Shown piece after piece: positions 46,834 to 54,790 of a DNA stretch of 64,000 bases. The DNA comes from Psychrobacter sp. ANT_WB68 (GTDB lineage Bacteria > Pseudomonadota > Gammaproteobacteria > Pseudomonadales > Moraxellaceae), in assembly GCF_008369115.1 (NCBI RefSeq), contig NZ_VOAZ01000006.1:1-64000 (forward strand), in the 5' to 3' direction. The notes below the pieces were generated by a model that made no database searches, was not told where the DNA came from, and saw only the letters and a list, made by a program, of their open reading frames with translations. The stretch's first letter is position 1. Each line of letters opens with the position of its first letter. Both the position numbers and the translations under genes were made by a program.

Positions 46834-47523
46834 ATGACTGACACTGCGCTGATTATCGATACCGAAACCGACCAAGGCCGTGATCCGCGTCCGATTCAAG
46901 TGGCGACTATTAATGTAGCGACGGGATTTGAGTGGATGAAATACTTTAATAGTGGCCGCTCGATATCACCAGTGGTCATTAGAATTCATGGCATCACTGA
47001 TGACGATGTCGCAGGTCTTGAGAGCTTTGAGTTAGATGCGTTTGAGCTGCCGCAGTATTTGATTGGGCATAATGTACGTTTTGATTGGCGGGTGATTGGC
47101 AGTCCCTCTGCTAAACTAATATGTACGGTGCGGCTAGCGCGCGTGGCATTTCCACAGTGGAGTGCCTATGGTCAGTCCAAATGTATCGAGCAGTTATTAG
47201 GTAAAGATGAGGCAAGTAGGATGACGATTGCCGCTCACGATGCGCTCGGTGATGCACGCATGTGTTATCTGCTTTATCAGGCGTGCTGCGAGCGCTTGGA
47301 AATTGCACCGACGGACTTTGCTGCTGCCCATGCTATCGCCAATAAAGCCAATCCGGTGAGTAAAATGCCCTTTGGTAAACATAAGGGCATGCCGATTAAA
47401 GATGTGCCAATCAACTACGTAAAATGGATGCTAGGTAACATCCATAATATGCAGCCGTCGCTTTATTCGGCCTTGACCAAGCGTGTTAAAGCAGAAGAAA
47501 TTGCAAAAAATACGCAAGACTAA
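46834..47523 (+). CDS. DEDDh 3'-5' exonuclease fused to DUF3820
   Basis: 229 aa. The N-terminal domain (about 1-160) is of the DnaQ/ExoX exonuclease type: Asp9 and Glu11 in ALIIDTETD, an Asp in GHNVRFDWRV, and His/Asp in AAHDALGDARM, the full DEDDh set. A C-terminal DUF3820-like segment follows (about 180-210: VSKMPFGKHKGMPIKDVPINYVKWML), a small module found with helicases or nucleases. Substrate is probably single-stranded DNA or RNA; not more specific. Start codon ATG with only a weak ribosome binding site. Convergent with the alpha/beta hydrolase gene. Confidence 0.86.
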   Translation: MTDTALIIDTETDQGRDPRPIQVATINVATGFEWMKYFNSGRSISPVVIRIHGITDDDVAGLESFELDAFELPQYLIGHNVRFDWRVIGSPSAKLICTVRLARVAFPQWSAYGQSKCIEQLLGKDEASRMTIAAHDALGDARMCYLLYQACCERLEIAPTDFAAAHAIANKANPVSKMPFGKHKGMPIKDVPINYVKWMLGNIHNMQPSLYSALTKRVKAEEIAKNTQD

Positions 47524-47562
47524 ACAAATGTATTTACGCTTTAATAAATTAAAAAACTAGAT

Positions 47563-48453
47563 CTATTGCTGCTTAGCTAGCCAGTCCACTGCCATTTGCC
47601 AAAGCTGCGGGGCTTTAGCGTTGGTTTTACTACTAAAATAGCGCATATGACCAATACTGTTTAAGCCAAACTCTTCTGGCTCAAAAAAGCGTTTTTCGAC
47701 TGGCATTTTGCTAAAGACGCGAATCATATCATCTATGTTTTTGCTATTAGCAATCTCATCATCGCTAAAGCCAAGCCACAATGCTGGCATGTCAATTTCA
47801 TCATAAAAATGGGTATGAATGCTTTTGCCAAAAGCGGTTTCAATATAGCCTGCGCCATTACACCACTCACGCCATTGACGAGCGACGCTGCGTGGTAGTG
47901 GCTCGCCCATACCGATTTTATCTGCTGGGGTATAGCCGAAGGTTAAATTGGTGAGTGGAATAAAGGCATCCATAAAACCTATGGCTTTGAGCTTATAAGG
48001 CATGTCCATGTTTTTGATTTGCCCTGATGAGCAAGCGACATTAAATACCGAAGCAATGGCTTGGTAGTTTGGCATTAAACCTATCAGCTGACCGCCAGCG
48101 CTATGACCAATCAAATGGTAAGTCGCATCGGGAAATTCATCTTGCAAGGCATCAAGGACGGCAGGCATATCATGGCGACCCCAGCTGATTAAAGAGGCGT
48201 CACATTTAGATAAATCAGAGTTAAGCGATTCACCGATACCTTCATTATCAAAGGTTAGGACACCAAAGCCACTGGCAGCTAAATAAGTGGCAAAATTGTG
48301 ATAAAACTGACGTTTGATACCGGTGGCTGGCGCGATCATGACGGCTGTTTTCACCTCATCTTTAGGGCGATAGACAGTGGCTGCCAATGCCCGATTGCGA
48401 TCAGTCATGATGCTTAGTGAATAAATATCCGTTTGATTCTGCGTATTTTCCAT
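47563..48453 (-). CDS. Alpha/beta-fold hydrolase
   Basis: 296 aa. A serine hydrolase with nucleophile elbow GHSAGG (LIGHSAGGQLIGL), an N-terminal strand region AVMIAPATGIKRQFYHNFA, and a likely late His in NSIGHMRYF; the acidic residue is unassigned. The middle has a lid-like region rich in aromatics. Substrate unknown; COG4757-like predicted alpha/beta hydrolases share the ATGIKRxFY opening. Shine-Dalgarno AAGG upstream of the ATG. Monocistronic. Confidence 0.85.
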   Translation of the reverse strand: MENTQNQTDIYSLSIMTDRNRALAATVYRPKDEVKTAVMIAPATGIKRQFYHNFATYLAASGFGVLTFDNEGIGESLNSDLSKCDASLISWGRHDMPAVLDALQDEFPDATYHLIGHSAGGQLIGLMPNYQAIASVFNVACSSGQIKNMDMPYKLKAIGFMDAFIPLTNLTFGYTPADKIGMGEPLPRSVARQWREWCNGAGYIETAFGKSIHTHFYDEIDMPALWLGFSDDEIANSKNIDDMIRVFSKMPVEKRFFEPEEFGLNSIGHMRYFSSKTNAKAPQLWQMAVDWLAKQQ

Positions 48454-48854
48454 GGATTAACCTTAATCTTTTATGAGTGTCTTATGGTCTTAATTGGTGC
48501 AAAGTAGCTCATTTCTTGCTATGAATTACTAATACTGTTCGATGACTGAGTGATAACCGCGTGGTAACACCGCTTATGGTAAAATAAATCTTAGGTAGGA
48601 AGGTAGGCGAAAATGACTTCTAAGTTCTATAAGCAGGTTCTATGTCCAATTCCTATGGGGCTTGTTTTGCACAATATTGACCAAAAAAATTAATCAGTAG
48701 GTATTTTTGACCAACCAACACACATCAACAAACCAACACGCATGAGTAAACATGTTTTAATAGCTAAGTATTTCACCCTGACGTATTTAAAAGCTGCGTA
48801 TTTAAAAATTGGATATACAATCAAAACAATCGATATAAAAATTAAGGAAGCTTT
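48454..48854. other. Intergenic region upstream of the LOG-family gene
   Basis: 401 bp between divergent genes. It includes a 26-codon reading frame with an AGGAAGG signal (48613-48693) that is too short to call. No terminator, repeat or RNA gene seen. Confidence 0.45.
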
Positions 48855-49532
48855 ATGCAAATGAAAATTAATAATGACACTTATGAAGTCATTACCAGTC
48901 AAGATATTACCAATATTGAAAAAGCGGTGGATAAATCAGCGCTAACGATGCCGTTGGTAGCGGTTTATTGTGGTTCACGTTTGGGTAATGATGAAGTTTA
49001 TGAGCAAGCAGCCCGTGAGCTCGGTCGTGAGCTCGCTGATAATGGCATGGGTTTGGTCTACGGCGGCGCGAGCATCGGGCTGATGGGCGCAGTGGCAGAT
49101 GAAGTCATTCAAGGCGGCGCGCAAGCGGTCGGTGTGATTCCAACCTTTATGCTCAAGCACGAAATTGCTCATGAGCAGCTGACCCGTCTGCATTTGACCG
49201 ATACCATGCACACCCGTAAAACAGTGATGGCAGAATATGCCGATGCCTTCATTACCTTGCCGGGCGGGCTTGGCACGCTGGAAGAAATTATGGAAATTGC
49301 CACATGGCGTCAGTTATATCAGCACGAAAAACCGATGATTATTCTTAATATCAATGGTTTCTATGACCATATGATTGAGCATTTAAAATATACGGCTGAC
49401 CAAGGCTTTATGAAGCAAGAAGACCTTGAGCGTCTGGTCGTTTGTAATAGCATTAGTGAAGCGATTGATATGCTAAAAACAGTGGTAACCATAGAAGGCG
49501 CGGTCGATACCGAAAAAATGGCCGGTAATTAA
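48855..49532 (+). CDS. LOG-family (TIGR00730) nucleotide-processing protein
   Basis: 225 aa. Rossmann-like LOG (Lonely Guy) family: phosphoribohydrolases releasing a base from nucleoside monophosphates; in bacteria the substrate is AMP or similar. AVYCGSRLGNDEVYEQAA, GLVYGGASIGLMGAVAD, and the active-site signature LPGGLGTLEEIMEI with a preceding Arg (HTRKTVMAEYADAF) are all present. A 33-residue N-terminal extension precedes the domain. AAGGAAGC ribosome binding site; strong terminator at 49567-49611. Confidence 0.92.
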   Translation: MQMKINNDTYEVITSQDITNIEKAVDKSALTMPLVAVYCGSRLGNDEVYEQAARELGRELADNGMGLVYGGASIGLMGAVADEVIQGGAQAVGVIPTFMLKHEIAHEQLTRLHLTDTMHTRKTVMAEYADAFITLPGGLGTLEEIMEIATWRQLYQHEKPMIILNINGFYDHMIEHLKYTADQGFMKQEDLERLVVCNSISEAIDMLKTVVTIEGAVDTEKMAGN

Positions 49533-49566
49533 GCGAACTAAGCGCTAATATATACTGTTTTTACAT

Positions 49567-49611
49567 AAAAAAGGAGAGAAGGGCTTATCGTTAGCCCTTC
49601 TCTCCTTTTTT
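49567..49611 (+). terminator. Terminator between LOG and FAD-oxidoreductase genes
   Basis: Long perfect stem AAAAAAGGAGAGAAGGGCT with its complement ending in a T tract; very strong and nearly symmetrical, suiting both convergent genes. Confidence 0.95.
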
Positions 49612-49640
49612 GTTTTAACTTTATTAACATTTAAATCATT

Positions 49641-51188
49641 TTAACTCGTCTCATGAATACCATGATTTACGCCTGCCATTGCTAATGGAAAGCCGCGTTC
49701 TTGTGCCAAATGACGCGCGACCTTATCAATCGCTACGCTATCGTTCTTTGCCAAATACGCCCACTCATGCGCATGACGCTGACTGTTTTCTGGCATATTA
49801 TTATCAATTAAACCAAGCTCAGACAATTCATCGACGATTTGATCTGCAGCAATCAGCGTTGATGAGGCTTTGACGTTTTCCGCGCGTGCATAGCGGATAT
49901 TAGAGTACAAGCTCACATCCGCTACCCGCAGGGTATCATCCTGACCGGGTATTTGCTGCCCACCATATAGTGCGTTACCGACCGTACGCGCGCTATGGAA
50001 GGTCGGCACAAACTCAGCGACATAGTCAATCGCTTGCTGGCTGCGCGCTTGCAGCGGTGCTTTATCCCAGCCATCTTCGATATAGTGCAGGTATTGCGAC
50101 GGCAATTCAGGTTGGGCGCTGTCTTTATTAGAGGCGACCAAACCATCGTCAAATAGTGTGATAAATTTGCTCATACCATGTATTTGAAAGTAACCACCGG
50201 GGTAAGGCGTAAGCTGCGCCATGCCTTCTGGCGTACCGCGATCGCCATAGACGATAATCTCTGGTATTTGCCCACCGGTGTCATTCCAGTGGGTAATATA
50301 AGAGGACTTAAACTCGACCATGCGCGTGACTTTGACGCCGACCATATCGTCGATAACGCCCGTGCGAAAGCCGCAAGCGTTGATTAAGTAATCGACTTCG
50401 ATAGATTCAGTTTTGACTTCGTTTTCAAGTTCAGTGTCAGAGCTGGCCGCTTGTTGATAGTCGATACGCCATTTAGTGACATGATGATCAGCGTTTGAGC
50501 AATTCTCACAATCAACCGGCATGACTTGCTTAACTTGCGTATCGGTAAAGACATGTGCATGCTCATAACCTTCTAAAGCCAATTGTGCAGAAGCTGCCAA
50601 GCGGAATATGTTCCAGCCGTATTCTTGCACGACAATCAGCGGGAATTTGACTTTATTTAAATCCAAATACTTAGCGACCGGTATCATCCATTCGTCAACC
50701 GTACGCGGTACTGCGACTTGTTCACGCTCAGATAAGGCGATTAATTGTTCATGGCTGTAGAGCTGATAATAATTTTCAGGCTCGCCAAGTACTTTATTAT
50801 AGGCATCTTGGTCGATAAGCTCACGATAAGCATCGGTCAAAATATCAAGGCGCGGTAGCAAATCTTCAGGCAAACCTTCATCGCGGGTTGGGACGGCAAA
50901 TACCGTTGGGCGCACATCGATGGTATAAGGATAAAGGCGCAAAATATCGATACATTGCTTGAGCAGGGCGACGCAATCTTCGTCAGGGATTTCGCGGTAT
51001 AGATTGCCACCAGCATGCAAATGGCACATCGGCGGCCCATCGATAAGCGAGGTATTTTTTTCAAATAAATAGGTCTCGAGCCCTAAGGCTGCGAGTCGAA
51101 TCGCAATGGTTGCCCCAGCCGTGCCACCACCAAGAATACCAACCCGTTTGGTGGAAGGCGCTTGATTATTACTAAAAGAATGAGTCAT
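49641..51188 (-). CDS. FAD-dependent oxidoreductase
   Basis: 515 aa. An N-terminal dinucleotide fold VGILGGGTAGATIAIRLAALG (about 17-37) with an ADP-binding Glu (LFEKN). Later DYLINACGFRTGV and DRGTPEGMAQLTPYPGGYFQ motifs suggest a flavoprotein of the glycerol-3-phosphate/tryptophan-halogenase-like fold, but no halogenase WxWxIP motif was seen. Function is not assigned. ATG at 51188 with AAGGAT upstream at 12 nt. No membrane segments. Monocistronic as far as can be seen. Confidence 0.82.
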   Translation of the reverse strand: MTHSFSNNQAPSTKRVGILGGGTAGATIAIRLAALGLETYLFEKNTSLIDGPPMCHLHAGGNLYREIPDEDCVALLKQCIDILRLYPYTIDVRPTVFAVPTRDEGLPEDLLPRLDILTDAYRELIDQDAYNKVLGEPENYYQLYSHEQLIALSEREQVAVPRTVDEWMIPVAKYLDLNKVKFPLIVVQEYGWNIFRLAASAQLALEGYEHAHVFTDTQVKQVMPVDCENCSNADHHVTKWRIDYQQAASSDTELENEVKTESIEVDYLINACGFRTGVIDDMVGVKVTRMVEFKSSYITHWNDTGGQIPEIIVYGDRGTPEGMAQLTPYPGGYFQIHGMSKFITLFDDGLVASNKDSAQPELPSQYLHYIEDGWDKAPLQARSQQAIDYVAEFVPTFHSARTVGNALYGGQQIPGQDDTLRVADVSLYSNIRYARAENVKASSTLIAADQIVDELSELGLIDNNMPENSQRHAHEWAYLAKNDSVAIDKVARHLAQERGFPLAMAGVNHGIHETS

Positions 51189-51768
51189 TGTCGTTGTTAT
51201 ATCCTTAATCGCATTCCTGTCATCAGGAGTTGCTCGGCGTCTTTGTAAAATAATTCATTTCTAAGTTTCTAAAGCATTTATGTTTTAAATAGCCTATGTT
51301 TTATCGAGGGCAAGACTACCGATATGCGTGCAACGGACGCCAAGTTCAATATTTATCTTAAGCCGCGATGGTCATATTTGCTATTGTGTAGTAATTCTTA
51401 ATTTCTATAGCGTTATTCTACGAAAAACTACAATTGATACGAGGATAAATACGTAAGTAGATGCATTAGTTTTGTCAATGAATGACAGTGATAATATATT
51501 TCTAAAAGGCCGGTTATAACGAGACGTGCTTAAAGCGTGAATACCAGAAAAATATTTTTTATAAATGAGATATTTAACTTCGCTTAATTTGTAATAATTA
51601 TGCACTTTTGTAAATTTATATAATGATAGAAACGACTGCTTTCATGCCTATGTTATATTAAAAATACTTGTAGTCAGTGCTAAGCCGTTTTAGGTATCAC
51701 GGTTCACACCAGCAGACAACAAGGAAGATTCAATAAAAATATATTCTCACCATAACAAGGAAGTTACT
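51189..51768. other. Intergenic region between FAD oxidoreductase and repeat lipoprotein
   Basis: 580 bp between divergent genes, AT-rich. A 21-codon frame starting MFYRGQDYRY (51296-51361) has no ribosome binding site. No terminator, RNA gene or repeat was identified. Confidence 0.5.
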
Positions 51769-52203
51769 ATGAAACGTATCATTGTATTATCGGCGCTCAG
51801 TGGCGTGTTAGCGCTTAGCGGTTGTTCGACGCTAAACAATATGTTCGGCAATGATGATTCTGGCATGCATGACGTGCAAGCCACCAATAAGAACACCGCC
51901 CCAGTTACTAGTAAGAATGGCGTGTTGGTTGATGCTACTAACCATATGACGCTTTATACGTATGACAAAGATTCAATGAACAAATCAGATTGCGGTGCAG
52001 CTTGCCAAGTTTTGTGGCCGATCTTTATGGCACCAAGCAATGCAAAACCCTCTGGTCAGTTTGCTGCATTCAAGCGTGAAGATGGTAAGTATCAATGGGC
52101 AATGAATGGTAAGCCTTTATATTTCTACGCCAATGATACAAAGGTTGGCGATAAAGATGGCGACGATAAGTTTGGCGTTTGGCATATCGTGAAAACTAAT
52201 TAG
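51769..52203 (+). CDS. Small lipoprotein with secreted-repeat domain (PF03640 type)
   Basis: 144 aa. Lipoprotein signal peptide with lipobox LSGC (Cys19), so membrane-anchored in the periplasm or outer membrane. The mature part matches the lipoprotein repeat family (COG4315): GVLVDATNHMTLYTYDKDSM (about 50-69), CGAACQVLWPIF, and YQWAMNGKPLYFY followed by GDKFGVWHIVK-like end. Function unknown; often found near cytochrome or metal genes, none adjacent here. AAGGAAG ribosome binding site, terminator at 52292-52322. Confidence 0.86.
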   Translation: MKRIIVLSALSGVLALSGCSTLNNMFGNDDSGMHDVQATNKNTAPVTSKNGVLVDATNHMTLYTYDKDSMNKSDCGAACQVLWPIFMAPSNAKPSGQFAAFKREDGKYQWAMNGKPLYFYANDTKVGDKDGDDKFGVWHIVKTN

Positions 52204-52291
52204 CACTTAAGCTAACTAGTGTGAAAACCAATGAATGTTAGAAACAGATAACGTTAAAACGAATTACCTGAAAAGATATTTTAGAGGAAGT

Positions 52292-52322
52292 AAAAAAGCA
52301 GCCATCTGATGGCTGCTTTTTT
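52292..52322 (+). terminator. Terminator between lipoprotein and yceI genes
   Basis: AAAAAAGCAGCCAT / ATGGCTGCTTTTTT perfect 14-bp stem with a 3-nt loop; between convergent genes. Confidence 0.95.
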
Positions 52323-52372
52323 AATGGATTACTTATCAGGTTTTTTAAAATTTCAATAACAAACCGTTAGAA

Positions 52373-52996
52373 TTATTTTGTTTTTTTCGTGGTCGCGGCT
52401 TTTTTCTCTATCAGCTCACCATCGATTTGTAGTGGCACTTTAGTAGTGATACCATCAGAAAAAATCGTCATACCATAAGCGGCGCGGTCGATGATACCAG
52501 TCGCACGGAAACCAATGACAGGCTCTTTTGTCATCGGACTATTGGCGATTTTATTTAAAGTCACATCTAGTGTTAGCGGTTTGGTTTGACCAAGCATGGT
52601 GAAATCACCAGTGACTTTGGCCTGCTGTGGGTTTTTAAATGTTACAGAAGTCGATTTAAAGGTCATGGTGGGATATTTGGCGACATTAAAAAAGTCATCC
52701 TTTTTTAAATGCTCATCACGAGCTTCCCAATTGGTATCAATGCTATCGGCGGCGATAGTAAAGTTCATGCTGGTTTTATTGGGCGCTTTGATATCGTAAT
52801 TGACCACGCCTTTAACATCGTTAAAATGGCCCATCGTCATTGAGAAACCTAGATGATCAACCGAAAATCCGACACGAGTATGTGAGTCATCTAGCTGCCA
52901 TTGGGTTGGTAACGCTGCACTTGCCATGGTAGTAATGACAAGCGCAGAGCTGATAGCAAACGCTTTCATAGTATTTTTTAAGGCAGTGTTTATCAT
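52373..52996 (-). CDS. YceI-family periplasmic lipid-binding-like protein
   Basis: 207 aa. Signal peptide (about 1-27, cleavage after ASA). The lipocalin-like YceI barrel: WQLDDSHTRVGFSVDHLGFSMTMGHF (33-58), ARDEHLKKDDFFNVAKYPTMTFKST, and GDFTMLGQTKPLTLDVTLN. Members bind polyisoprenoids; role unclear. A Lys/Thr-rich tail (EKKAATTKKTK) ends it. AAGGAT ribosome binding site; the signal may alternatively begin at Met10. Monocistronic. Confidence 0.92.
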   Translation of the reverse strand: MINTALKNTMKAFAISSALVITTMASAALPTQWQLDDSHTRVGFSVDHLGFSMTMGHFNDVKGVVNYDIKAPNKTSMNFTIAADSIDTNWEARDEHLKKDDFFNVAKYPTMTFKSTSVTFKNPQQAKVTGDFTMLGQTKPLTLDVTLNKIANSPMTKEPVIGFRATGIIDRAAYGMTIFSDGITTKVPLQIDGELIEKKAATTKKTK

Positions 52997-53508
52997 TATT
53001 TTATCCTTATTTAATGGTTATTTAGCCGTCATTTTTACGGCACTATTTTTGCTAGAGCGTTATCGATTTATCAAGCTTTAGGATTAATTTTTTAAGCGAT
53101 AAATACCATTTAGTCTTCTTAAATATCAACATTAAAAAATAAATAACTATTTAGTTCGTCTAAAAATTAGCTATTGACTATATGGTCTATCTAATCAGTT
53201 ATTATACTGGTATCCATCTTTTATCTCAATGCCGTTAGGGTTTCGATGCGAGCGTAGGGTGTGGTATTATCATAGAAGCTGCTTGCATCGAGCAGCAAAA
53301 ACCGTTAAAATCGCGGTTTGATTTTCCCGCTGGGGAAAGGCTAAGTGAGCAGCGGTGTGGTGTTGGGTGCTGGAATAAGCCAGTGACGCAGTTGCCAGAC
53401 TGGAAGATGTCCTTAGTGCCTCAGTTACGTATGTCATTGTTTGGTTGATAGCTCAATCATAGTTTCAATCAAAAGCCCTGTACATACATCGGACATAGAG
53501 AGTTTATT
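52997..53508. other. Intergenic region between yceI and rpmE2
   Basis: 512 bp between divergent genes. The left half (to about 53220) is AT-rich; the right part (about 53230-53415) is notably richer in G+C with several hairpins, annotated separately as the leader of rpmE2. Confidence 0.6.
53236..53410 (+). promoter_or_regulatory. Structured 5' leader upstream of rpmE2 (candidate RNA regulator)
   Basis: Several strong inverted repeats in about 170 nt: TTCGATGCGAGC (53242-53253) pairs with GCTTGCATCGAG (53281-53292), 12 bp with two wobbles. GCTGCT / AGCAGC (53278-53283 with 53291-53296) uses overlapping bases, so the two pairings are mutually exclusive. TTTCCC/GGGAAA (53123+200 series: 53323-53328 with 53333-53338) competes with CCGCTG/CAGCGG (53327-53332 with 53350-53355). 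CCAGT/ACTGG pairs 53380-53384 with 53399-53403. I could not match it to a known riboswitch consensus. L31 autoregulatory leaders have been proposed in gammaproteobacteria. Confidence 0.45.
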
Positions 53509-53790
53509 ATGCGTAAAGATATCCATCCTAATTACCAAGAAGTTTTGTTCCATGATACTAACGCTGACGTGTTTTTCTTAACTCGTTCAACCGTTAAAAC
53601 CAAAGCTACTCGTGAATACGAAGGTACAGAATATCCATACTACCCACTTGATATCTCAAGTGCGTCGCATCCATTCTATACTGGTGAACAACGCAAAACT
53701 TCTACTGAAGGCCGTGTTGCAAGCTTCAACAAACGCTTTGGTGCGTTTGGTGGCCGTAAGAAAGCTGCTGATACTGACGCTGCAGAATAA
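53509..53790 (+). CDS. rpmE2: Type B 50S ribosomal protein L31
   Basis: 93 aa. A ribosomal large-subunit protein. The opening [20 protein letters not shown] and [20 protein letters not shown] plus FNKRFGAFG are those of the type-B (C-minus) paralogue; the zinc-binding Cys residues of type A L31 are absent. In many bacteria the type B form is induced under zinc limitation by Zur; no clear Zur box is seen here. The Shine-Dalgarno is weak (AGAGAG). It is preceded by a strongly structured leader. Terminator at 53864-53895. Confidence 0.95.
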   Translation: MRKDIHPNYQEVLFHDTNADVFFLTRSTVKTKATREYEGTEYPYYPLDISSASHPFYTGEQRKTSTEGRVASFNKRFGAFGGRKKAADTDAAE

Positions 53791-53863
53791 TTCACACCTA
53801 TTGCGTGATATTATTTTGAGCATGTGTTTTCTCAAACATGCACAGCTATAGTATTAAGAACAT

Positions 53864-53895
53864 AAAAAAACCGCTGACTATTCAGCGGTTTTTTT
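53864..53895 (+). terminator. Terminator between rpmE2 and SGNH hydrolase genes
   Basis: AACCGCTGA / TCAGCGGTT perfect stem with CTAT loop, seven A before and seven T after; serves both convergent units. Confidence 0.93.
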
Positions 53896-53929
53896 GTTTA
53901 AATTTTTAGAAGTAAATGCTCAATAGTTT

Positions 53930-54790
53930 CTAGTCAGTAAGCTCAGCATCGGAAGGGGAAGGTTTCAGTAACTGTATAATCAGCTCTGCTAATTGCTGCG
54001 CCCAATAACCGTACATGAGGCTGCTAGGGTGAAAGCCATCACTGGCAAACATCACTCTGATATCGATTGGTGTGCCATTAGAATGTTCGTCTATCATGCG
54101 GGCAAAGTCGGTCGCCATGTAGGTGACACCATCGTGAGCAGCACAGACTTGCTGCAAGGTGTTATCAAGGATAGAGGCTTTGGCACCGATAAAGTTATTC
54201 AACGGTGCAGGTATCGCCGGCATCTGCGCCATTGGCGGCAGACTTAAAAAAACCAATTCGCGTACGCCAAATTTACGCTGGGCGATAGCAACAATGTCTT
54301 CGATTTGCTGTTGCCATTTGTTTACAGAAACACTCGATGTCGTATCATTGACCCCAACACTCAGTATCATCACATCGATAGGTAAGTTTGGCGCTGGCAT
54401 AATATATAGCCTACGTAAAATATCAAAACTGGTGTGCCCCGTTGTTGCTTGTAATGACCAGTTCAATACTGAAAAATGAGTATTGATAGCAGGTTGCTGC
54501 GTCAAGATGGGAATCAAGTTACCAACGAGCGCTTCTTGCTGCGTCTCACTACCAACTCCAGCCGCTGCCGAATCACCAACGATCATCAGGTTTAGCATTG
54601 GCTGCGTATGCTCTTTTGGAGTATCTGTAGTGCTGTTTAACTGAACCTGCCCGTGCCTCTCGCCATTAGGCTCAGGTAGGCGTACCGTATCACGCTTGAT
54701 TTTGCGACCTTGATACAGGTAAACAGGGGCGAATAGCATGTCTTTTGCAACCGCTGCGATTTTATTCTGCATTTTTTTAGTAGCTACCAT
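53930..54790 (-). CDS. SGNH/GDSL-type hydrolase
   Basis: 286 aa. An esterase/lipase-like fold with block I LMIVGDSAAAGVGSE (GDS, catalytic Ser), block III ILSVGVNDTTS (the GxND motif), and block V FASDGFHPSSLMYG (DxxH), the complete SGNH set. The N terminus (KMQNKIAAVAKDMLFAPVYLYQGRKIKRD) is amphipathic/hydrophobic but not a clear signal peptide. The start overlaps the last 7 nt of nadV, so translation is coupled and this is the last gene of nadM-nadV-SGNH. Its role with NAD salvage is not known; a lysophospholipase or acyl esterase is possible. Confidence 0.88.
   Translation of the reverse strand: MVATKKMQNKIAAVAKDMLFAPVYLYQGRKIKRDTVRLPEPNGERHGQVQLNSTTDTPKEHTQPMLNLMIVGDSAAAGVGSETQQEALVGNLIPILTQQPAINTHFSVLNWSLQATTGHTSFDILRRLYIMPAPNLPIDVMILSVGVNDTTSSVSVNKWQQQIEDIVAIAQRKFGVRELVFLSLPPMAQMPAIPAPLNNFIGAKASILDNTLQQVCAAHDGVTYMATDFARMIDEHSNGTPIDIRVMFASDGFHPSSLMYGYWAQQLAELIIQLLKPSPSDAELTD

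Noticed and set aside
51296..51361. 21-codon frame starting MFYRGQDYRY
   Set aside because: No ribosome binding site, no hydrophobic or conserved pattern; likely chance or a remnant too short to judge.
53229..53420. FMN, TPP or cobalamin riboswitch upstream of rpmE2
   Set aside because: Short stretches (e.g. CTGGAATAAGCCAG, GTTGCCAGACTGGA) look similar to parts of these riboswitches, but the order of conserved blocks does not fit any of them, and L31 is not a vitamin gene.
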